From assembly GCA_945872035.1 (NCBI GenBank), contig CAMBYA010000003.1, positions 1 to 21,347 of the forward strand: 21,347 nt of DNA. Direction: 5' to 3'. Position numbers and translations under genes: made by a program. This document shows positions 16,232-21,347 of the stretch, piece by piece (the first letter of the stretch is position 1; each line of letters starts with the position of its first letter). The notes under the pieces were generated by a model. It was not told where the DNA came from, did not search any database, and saw only the letters and a program-made list of their open reading frames with translations. This stretch comes from Rhizobium sp. Q54. Lineage in GTDB: Bacteria > Pseudomonadota > Alphaproteobacteria > SMXS01.

Positions 16232-18058
16232 ATGACCACGCTGATGCCCAACGACCCGTTCGTGCTGCTCGAAAACAGCCGCGATCCGCGCGCGGCCTCG
16301 CTGCTGTTCGAGAAGCCCGAGCGCATCGTCCGCTGCGACGATCCCGCCGGCATCGGCGCCGCGCTGGCGGCGATCCAGCAGGGACTGGACGATGGCCTGC
16401 ACGCCGCCGGCTGGCTGTCCTACGAGGTCGGCTACGCGCTGGAGAAACGGCTTGTGCCGCTGATGCCGGCCGATCGCCGCGAACCGCTGGTCTGGTTCGG
16501 GCTGTTCAGCCGCCGCCGGCGGCTTGAGCAGGCGGAGGTGGACATCTTCTGGCGCGAGCGGACGCAGGGCACGTCCTATGCCCTGTCGCCGTTGCGCCCG
16601 TCCATCACCCGCGACGACTATCTGGCGGCGTTCGCCAGGGTTCAGGATTTCCTGGCGGCGGGCGACGTCTACCAGATCAACCTGACCATGGACGCGGTCG
16701 CCGATTTCTCCGGCGACCCGATGAAGCTGCACGCGGCGCTGCGCCAGGCCCAGCCGGTCGCCCATGGCGGCTTCATCACGGCGGGCGACTGGTGCGTGTC
16801 GTCCCATTCGCCCGAGCTGTTCCTCGAGCGGCGCGGCAACCGCCTGACGGTGAAGCCGATGAAGGGCACCGCGCGGCGCGGCCGCTCCTTCGCCGAGGAC
16901 GAGGCGGCGGCCCGCGCGCTCAGGGACGATCCCAAGTCCCGCGCCGAGAACCTGATGATCGTCGACCTGGAACGCAACGACCTGTCGCGGATCGCGCGGC
17001 CCGGTTCGGTGACCGTCGACGGCCTGTTCGAGGTAGAGGCCTATCCCACGGTGCTGCAGCTGGTCTCGACCGTCCGCGCCGAGGTGGCGGACGGCGTGCG
17101 CAGCCTCGATGTGCTGAGGTCCATCTTCCCCTGCGGCTCGGTCACCGGCGCGCCAAAGATCCGCGCCATGGAGATCATCGCCGCGCTGGAGGGCCGGGCG
17201 CGCGGCGTCTACACCGGCGCGATCGGCCACATCGCGCCGGATGGCGACGCCGCGTTCAGCGTGCCGATCCGCACCCTCGTGATCGCCGATGGAATCGCGC
17301 GCATGGGTATCGGCAGCGGCGTGGTCGCGGATTCCGACGGGCCCGGCGAGTGGGACGAATCCCTGCTGAAGGCCGCCTTCCTGGAAGACCCGAAGGATCG
17401 CCCCAGCCTGATCGAGACCCTGCTGTGGGAACGCGCCGGCGGCCACTGGCTGCTGGATCAGCATCTGGACCGCCTGCGGGAGTCGGCGGCCTATTTCGTC
17501 TATCCGTTCGACGATGCGACGATCCGCGACGCCCTCGCGCTCGCCGCCGAAAGCTATTCCCCGGACACGGACCAACGGGTGCGCCTGCTGCTTGCGCCGT
17601 CCGGCGAGGTTTCGGTCACCGCCGCGGCGGTCGACGTGGAAGGCGGCCGCGCGGCGCTACGCGCCGAACCGCCGACGGTCGCCTGGGCGGCGGGCGCGGT
17701 GAATTCGGCCAATCCCTACCTGGCCCACAAGACCACGCGGCGCGGCGCCTATGACCGGGCGCTGAAGGCGGCAACCGCCGCCGGCCACTGGGACCTGCTG
17801 TTCGTCAACGAACGCGGCGAGGTGACCGAAGGCGCGCGCAGCACCCTGTTCCTGCACAAGGACGGCCGCTGGCTGACGCCGCCGGTGTCGAGCGGCCTGC
17901 TGCCCGGCGTGTTCCGGCGGCATTTCATGACCGGCACCCATGTCGAAGTCCGGCCGCTCACGCCGGAAGACGTCCGGGCAGCCGACAGGGTCTGCCTCGC
18001 CAACGCCGTCTGGGGCATGGTCGACGTGCGCCTGGACGAGTCGGAACTTCCCTTTTAG
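16232..18058 (+). CDS. pabB: Aminodeoxychorismate synthase component I fused to aminodeoxychorismate lyase (PabB-PabC)
   Basis: The 608-residue bifunctional enzyme makes p-aminobenzoate for folate. Residues about 1-385 are the chorismate-binding PabB part: VYQINLT (146-152), the conserved Lys211 in KPMKGT, AENLMIVDLERNDLSR (238-253) and PCGSVTGAPKIRAMEII (300-316). Residues about 390-608 are the class IV aminotransferase-like PabC part, with the pyridoxal-phosphate lysine most likely K500 in YLAHKTTRR, NERGEVTEGARSTLF (526-540) and SSGLLPGVFR (553-562). The fused enzyme still needs a glutamine amidotransferase (PabA), which is not in this window. ATG 16232 is taken as the start; ATG 16244 is an in-frame alternative, and neither has a strong Shine-Dalgarno. 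Both halves look intact. Confidence 0.94.
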   Translation: MTTLMPNDPFVLLENSRDPRAASLLFEKPERIVRCDDPAGIGAALAAIQQGLDDGLHAAGWLSYEVGYALEKRLVPLMPADRREPLVWFGLFSRRRRLEQAEVDIFWRERTQGTSYALSPLRPSITRDDYLAAFARVQDFLAAGDVYQINLTMDAVADFSGDPMKLHAALRQAQPVAHGGFITAGDWCVSSHSPELFLERRGNRLTVKPMKGTARRGRSFAEDEAAARALRDDPKSRAENLMIVDLERNDLSRIARPGSVTVDGLFEVEAYPTVLQLVSTVRAEVADGVRSLDVLRSIFPCGSVTGAPKIRAMEIIAALEGRARGVYTGAIGHIAPDGDAAFSVPIRTLVIADGIARMGIGSGVVADSDGPGEWDESLLKAAFLEDPKDRPSLIETLLWERAGGHWLLDQHLDRLRESAAYFVYPFDDATIRDALALAAESYSPDTDQRVRLLLAPSGEVSVTAAAVDVEGGRAALRAEPPTVAWAAGAVNSANPYLAHKTTRRGAYDRALKAATAAGHWDLLFVNERGEVTEGARSTLFLHKDGRWLTPPVSSGLLPGVFRRHFMTGTHVEVRPLTPEDVRAADRVCLANAVWGMVDVRLDESELPF

Positions 18059-18099
18059 CGCCATAGACCTGCGCGAATTCGGTGACGCGGCCTCTGGAC

Positions 18100-18130
18100 G
18101 GCCGGTCGTTTCGGCGGTACAGAACCGGCC
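18100..18130 (+). promoter_or_regulatory. Inverted repeat abutting the DUF2946-like gene
   Basis: GGCCGGT (18100-18106) and ACCGGCC (18124-18130) form a perfect 7-base inverted repeat with a 17-base gap, ending directly at the ATG at 18131. It could be an operator or an mRNA hairpin. Its presence where a ribosome site should be speaks for the downstream start at 18161. Confidence 0.35.
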
Positions 18131-18550
18131 ATGGCTTTCGCATCGTCGACCAGGGGCTGGATGTCGCGCGTCTTCACGGCGCTGACCGTGCTCGCGCTCG
18201 CGGTGCGCTTCGCCATCCCGGCCGGCATCATGCTGGAAAAGCCGGCGGAAGACGGCGACCTCCCGGCTCTGGTGCTTTGTACCTCGGCCGGCATGATCAC
18301 CGTGAAGGCCGATGGCTACGGCATCCCCGGCAAGACCGATCCGGCCAGGCACGACGACAGCAGCAAGTCCGGCGAGCCCTGCGTGTTCGCCGCCGTCGCC
18401 GCCCACGTCGCGCCGCCCGCGCCGGCGGAGCTCGATCTGCCCGCGCCGGTCGCCGTGCCCGTGCCATTCTGGGCCGCCGTACAGCAACGCCCCGGCGAAG
18501 GCCTCGCCGCCCCGCCGCCTCCCGCCACCGGACCACCCTCCCTCGTCTGA
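18131..18550 (+). CDS. DUF2946-like small membrane/secreted protein
   Basis: The product has 139 residues from ATG 18131, or 129 from ATG 18161, which has AGGGG a few bases before it and gives a cleaner start (MSRVFTALTVLALAVRFAIP). The N-terminal hydrophobic segment with AVRFAIPAGIM resembles the DUF2946 family. So do the two spaced cysteines, C50 in LVLCTSAG and C84 in EPCVFAA. The second half is Ala/Pro-rich (AAHVAPPAPAELDLPAPVAV, then PPPPATGPP). In the family as I know it, members sit beside TonB-dependent receptors and copper proteins, as here. The biochemical role is unknown; periplasmic metal handling is a guess from context. Confidence 0.7.
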   Translation: MAFASSTRGWMSRVFTALTVLALAVRFAIPAGIMLEKPAEDGDLPALVLCTSAGMITVKADGYGIPGKTDPARHDDSSKSGEPCVFAAVAAHVAPPAPAELDLPAPVAVPVPFWAAVQQRPGEGLAAPPPPATGPPSLV

Positions 18551-18601
18551 CACGACCTTGCCGCCGGCCGCTCCCGCGTGCCGGCTCGCCTTCGTCAGAT
18601 T

Positions 18602-18607
18602 AGGGAG
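18602..18607 (+). promoter_or_regulatory. Ribosome binding site fixing the GTG start of the receptor
   Basis: AGGGAG lies 8 bases before GTG 18616, and a signal peptide follows at once, so the GTG is the likely start. Confidence 0.65.
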
Positions 18608-18615
18608 TCCGTTTC

Positions 18616-20694
18616 GTGATCTCGTCCCCGACCGCCGCCTCCGCGCGCGCACTGCTCTGCCTGCTTGCCTTCTCCACGCCCGCCTTCGCCGATGACGTTC
18701 GGGACGCCTCTGAAGCGGCCGAGATGGACAGCGTCATCGTCAGCGCCAATCCCATCCCCGGCGAGCCGCCCATCGTCGCCGACGCGCGCAAGCGCCTGTC
18801 GCGCACGCCGGGCGCCGTGGCGGCCGTGTCCGCCGAGAGCTACGACAACCGGCTCGCCACCGGCTTCGCCGACATCCTGCGCGACGTGCCGGGCGTACTT
18901 GCCCAGAAGCGCTATGGCGAGGAGTCGCGGCTGTCGATCCGCGGTTCCGGCATCGACCAGTCCTACCACCAGCGGGGCGTGCTGATCGCCCAGGACGGCG
19001 TGCCTTTCGCCGATGCCGATGGCTTTTCGGACTTCCAGAAGGTCGATGCCCTCGGCGCCCGCTATGTCGAAGTCTACAAGGGCGGCAATGCGTTGCGTTT
19101 CGGCGGCGCCCAGCTCGGCGGCGCGGTCAACCTGGTCACGCCGAACGGCAAGACCGCCGAGGCCGAGAACGAACTCCGCCTGGAAGGCGGTTCGTTCGGC
19201 AGCTTTCGAGGCCGTGCCGCCTTCGCCCGGCAACTCGGCAACTGGGACATCTACGCCGCCGGCAGCGGCCTGACCGCCGACGGCTGGCGCGACCACAGCG
19301 CGCAGAGCCAGGGCCGCGGCACGCTCAACGTCGGCTACAGCTTCGGCGAGGACCGGGAGATCCGCGCCATCGGCTCCTACGCCGATATCAAGCAGGAGGT
19401 GCCGGGCACGCTGACGCTCGCCGACGCGCTGACCGTGCCGCGCAACGCCGGCGCCGGCATCATCGCTAACGACTGGGCCCGCGACCAGACCGTGGCGAGG
19501 GGCTCGCTGCAAACCCGCTGGCGGTTCAACGAGGAACTGGTGTTCGAGGGCGGCTTCTATGCCACGGCCACGAAAATCCATCACCCCATCGTCATTGTCA
19601 TCGATCAGGACATCGAGACCCAGGGCGCCTTCGGCCGTTTCGACTGGGCCGGCGACATCGCCGGGATGAAGGCCGACCTGTTCTGGGGCGTGTCGTACCG
19701 CCAGGGCACCAACAAGCAGCAGCTCTATGTCAACATGGGCGGCAGCAGCGGCTTCCAGTTCGGCGATTCCCGGCAGAAGGCCACCGGTTTGGACGTGTTC
19801 GCCGAAGGCCGCCTGTTCGTCATCGAACCGCTCGCGATCGTTGTCGGCGGCTCCTACGGCCGCGCGACGCGCGATTACACCGACTACCTCAACCCGGGGA
19901 ACGCCGCCTCGAAGAACTTCGACTGGTTCTCGCCCCGCGTCGGCCTGCTGTGGGCGTTCGCGGGCGGCGCCCAGGTCTACGCCAACGTCACGCGTTCGGT
20001 GGAACCGCCGCATTACGGCGCGCTGGTGCAGGCACCCAATCCCGGCTTCGTGCCCGTCGACGCGCAGCGCGCCTGGACCGGCGAGGTCGGCGCCCGCGGC
20101 CGCACCGGCGACCTGGCGTGGGACGTCACCTTCTACCGCGCTTGGGTCAAGGGCGAGCTGCTCAGCTTCCGGCTCGTCACCGGCGTGCCCGCCAGCTTCT
20201 TCAACGCCGACAAGACCATCCACCAGGGCATCGAGGCCGCGCTGGACTGGACCATCCTGCGCGACGCGCCGGGCGGGGGCAGCCTGTCGCTCAAGCAGAG
20301 CTACACCTTCAGCGACTTCACCTTCGACGGCGACCCGATCTACGGCGACAACCGCCTTCCGGTCGCGCCCAGGCACCAGTACCGCGCCGAGCTGACCTAC
20401 CGGCATCCGGCCGGCTGGTACATCGCCCCGGCGGTCGACTGGCGCCCCGAAGCGGTCTGGGCGGACTACGCCAACACCATGAAGGTGCCGGGCTATGCGC
20501 TGCTGTCCATCGGCGCCGGCATCGACATCGGCGAGCACGTCACCCTCTATCTCGACGGACGCAACCTCACCGGCAAGCGCTATGTGGGCGAGTTCGGCGC
20601 GATGACCAACGCCGCCGATCCGGCGGTCGCCAAGGACGTGTTCTTTCCCGGCGAGGGCCGTTCGGTGTTCGCCGGTCTGACCGTCAGGCTCTAG
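18616..20694 (+). CDS. TonB-dependent outer-membrane receptor (metal or metal-chelate uptake likely)
   Basis: The 692-residue receptor starts with GTG behind AGGGAG. Signal peptide is about 1-26 (cut near AFADD). A TonB-box-like DSVIVSA follows (38-44). The plug domain spans about 60-175, with SRLSIRGSGIDQSYHQRGV (105-122) and YVEVYKGGNALRFGGAQLGG (150-169), a pattern I associate with FecA-like receptors. The rest is the beta barrel, with repeated aromatic strands and DGRNLTGKRYVGEFG near the C-terminus; it ends in VRL rather than the usual aromatic residue. Neighbours (DUF2946-like before, PCu(A)C chaperone 38 bases after) suggest copper or a copper chelate as substrate, but the sequence alone does not show this. 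Confidence 0.9.
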   Translation: MISSPTAASARALLCLLAFSTPAFADDVRDASEAAEMDSVIVSANPIPGEPPIVADARKRLSRTPGAVAAVSAESYDNRLATGFADILRDVPGVLAQKRYGEESRLSIRGSGIDQSYHQRGVLIAQDGVPFADADGFSDFQKVDALGARYVEVYKGGNALRFGGAQLGGAVNLVTPNGKTAEAENELRLEGGSFGSFRGRAAFARQLGNWDIYAAGSGLTADGWRDHSAQSQGRGTLNVGYSFGEDREIRAIGSYADIKQEVPGTLTLADALTVPRNAGAGIIANDWARDQTVARGSLQTRWRFNEELVFEGGFYATATKIHHPIVIVIDQDIETQGAFGRFDWAGDIAGMKADLFWGVSYRQGTNKQQLYVNMGGSSGFQFGDSRQKATGLDVFAEGRLFVIEPLAIVVGGSYGRATRDYTDYLNPGNAASKNFDWFSPRVGLLWAFAGGAQVYANVTRSVEPPHYGALVQAPNPGFVPVDAQRAWTGEVGARGRTGDLAWDVTFYRAWVKGELLSFRLVTGVPASFFNADKTIHQGIEAALDWTILRDAPGGGSLSLKQSYTFSDFTFDGDPIYGDNRLPVAPRHQYRAELTYRHPAGWYIAPAVDWRPEAVWADYANTMKVPGYALLSIGAGIDIGEHVTLYLDGRNLTGKRYVGEFGAMTNAADPAVAKDVFFPGEGRSVFAGLTVRL

Positions 20695-20719
20695 CCAGAA
20701 TCCGTCGTCCAACCATCGC

Positions 20720-20724
20720 AAGGG
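20720..20724 (+). promoter_or_regulatory. Ribosome binding site of the PCu(A)C gene
   Basis: AAGGG lies 8 bases before ATG 20733 and selects that start; the frame is open far upstream through the receptor gene in another frame. Confidence 0.6.
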
Positions 20725-20732
20725 AAACAACC

Positions 20733-21236
20733 ATGTTCCGTACCGCCACCGCCGCGCTGTTCCTGCTCGCCTGTGCCCTGCCGGGCACCGCCGCCGCCGC
20801 TGAATACAAGGCTGGACCGCTCACCATCCAGGACCCCTGGTCGCGCGCCACGCCCGATGGCGCCAAGGTCGGCGCCGGCTACCTGACCGTCGTCAACACC
20901 GCCGCCGAGGATCGCCTGGTGGCCGCCGAAGCACCGGCGGTTGCCGGCAGGGTCGAGCTGCACGAAGGCGGGATGAAGGACGGGGTGATGACCATGCGGC
21001 ACCTGCCCGAGGGCATGACGGTGCCCGCCAACGGCACGCTGACCCTGAAGCCTCGCTCGTTCCACATCATGTTCATGGACCTCAAGCGGCCGCTGAAGCA
21101 GGACGAGTCCTTCGCGGGCACGCTGCGCTTCGAGAAAGCCGGCAAGGTCGAGGTCCGGTTCGAGGTGCAGCCGGTCGGCGCCATGGCGCCGGCCCCAGGC
21201 CATGACGCGCACGATCATTCGAACAAGGCGCACTGA
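20733..21236 (+). CDS. Periplasmic copper chaperone PCu(A)C family protein
   Basis: The 167-residue protein has a signal peptide (about 1-23, cut near TAAAAE). The single domain begins LTIQDPWSRATPDGAKVGAGY, typical of PCu(A)C, and carries the copper-binding set His77 (VELHEGGM), Met88 (VMTMRHL), His111 and Met113 (SFHIMFMDL), close to the family pattern H-x10-M-x21-H-x-M with one extra residue in the long spacer. The C-terminus adds a His-rich tail (GHDAHDHSNKAH), a probable extra metal site. Family members pass Cu(I) to the CuA centre of cytochrome oxidase or help copper supply. It lies 38 bases after the receptor and 19 bases or less before the next gene, so the three look co-transcribed. 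Confidence 0.92.
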   Translation: MFRTATAALFLLACALPGTAAAAEYKAGPLTIQDPWSRATPDGAKVGAGYLTVVNTAAEDRLVAAEAPAVAGRVELHEGGMKDGVMTMRHLPEGMTVPANGTLTLKPRSFHIMFMDLKRPLKQDESFAGTLRFEKAGKVEVRFEVQPVGAMAPAPGHDAHDHSNKAH

Positions 21237-21255
21237 CATGAGAAAGGGGGGAGCC

Positions 21256-21347
21256 ATGTTGAAGTCAATGCTCGGCGCGGCGGCCATCGTCGCCGCGCTG
21301 CCTGCCGCGGCCGGCGCCGAGGAGCCGGCCGAAAGGCAGGGGTGGAC
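21256..21347 (+). CDS. Start of a secreted protein, unidentified (3' end outside window)
   Basis: Only about 30 codons are visible. ATG 21256 follows AAAGGGGGGAG and begins a signal peptide (MLKSMLGAAAIVAALPAAAG, then AEEPAERQG). An in-frame ATG at 21238, one base after the PCu(A)C stop and preceded by AAGG, is an equally possible start. The close spacing puts it in the same operon as the receptor and copper chaperone. Too little is left to name a family. Confidence 0.65.
   Translation, partial: MLKSMLGAAAIVAALPAAAGAEEPAERQGW

Noticed and set aside
18551..18615. Possible riboswitch before the TonB-dependent receptor
   Set aside because: The gap is only 65 bases, and no cobalamin-type conserved blocks are present. 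Short inverted repeats there (TCTGAC/GTCAGA and GCCGGC copies) are what GC-rich DNA gives by chance.
18595..20730. 711-codon minus-strand open frame opposite the TonB receptor
   Set aside because: The plus strand gives a clear receptor with signal peptide, plug and barrel; the minus frame has no recognisable motif.

Overview
The window is GC-rich, densely packed chromosomal DNA. The gene content points to an alphaproteobacterium, plausibly Rhodospirillales or Rhizobiales: a CycM-type membrane-anchored cytochrome c divergent from pheA, a yejA-yejA-yejBEF operon, a leucyl aminopeptidase / winged-helix / NlpC-P60 trio, and a pabB-pabC fusion. The order-level guess is inference. I see no tRNA, rRNA, CRISPR array, insertion sequence, integrase or phage gene.

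Layout. (1) 1-1048, minus strand: the 5' part of a nitrate/taurine-type substrate-binding protein gene of the family usually labelled 'putative urea ABC transporter'. It is preceded by a clear guanidine-I (ykkC-I) riboswitch at about 900-1009. The stretch 825-1233 holds no gene: it contains the riboswitch leader, its probable promoter, and a possible promoter for the next gene. (2) 1234-3891, plus strand: an M17 leucyl aminopeptidase, a small MarR-like winged-helix protein, and a signal-less SH3/NlpC-P60 peptidase. (3) 3904-11484, minus strand: a five-gene peptide ABC importer operon (yejA-yejA-yejB-yejE-yejF) with overlapping start/stop codons between the last four genes. (4) 11547-12262, minus strand: a membrane-anchored cytochrome c with an Ala/Pro-rich tail and a textbook terminator, divergent from pheA (12417-13280, plus strand). 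(5) 13468-15483, plus strand: a secreted S9 prolyl-oligopeptidase-family enzyme with visibly lower GC. It converges on an unrecognised lipoprotein (15508-16131, minus strand) that may be transglutaminase-like. (6) 16232-18058, plus strand: a PabB-PabC fusion for folate (p-aminobenzoate) synthesis. (7) 18131 to the right edge, plus strand: a probable metal (copper?) uptake/handling cluster of a DUF2946-like protein, a TonB-dependent receptor, a PCu(A)C copper chaperone and the start of a further secreted protein.

How the parts work together. The left edge looks like the front of a guanidine import and degradation operon switched by guanidine itself. The middle is a peptide-handling neighbourhood: two oligopeptide-binding proteins feed one importer, next to a cytosolic aminopeptidase and a cytosolic cell-wall-peptide hydrolase. 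The right edge looks like an outer-membrane-to-periplasm metal route. The most striking signal is the riboswitch and its leader. The leader carries three mutually complementary 8-9 base elements, the last of them the ribosome binding site, which suggests translational switching. No wholly new system was evident; the less-described candidates are this expression platform, the C-H-D lipoprotein and the metal cluster.
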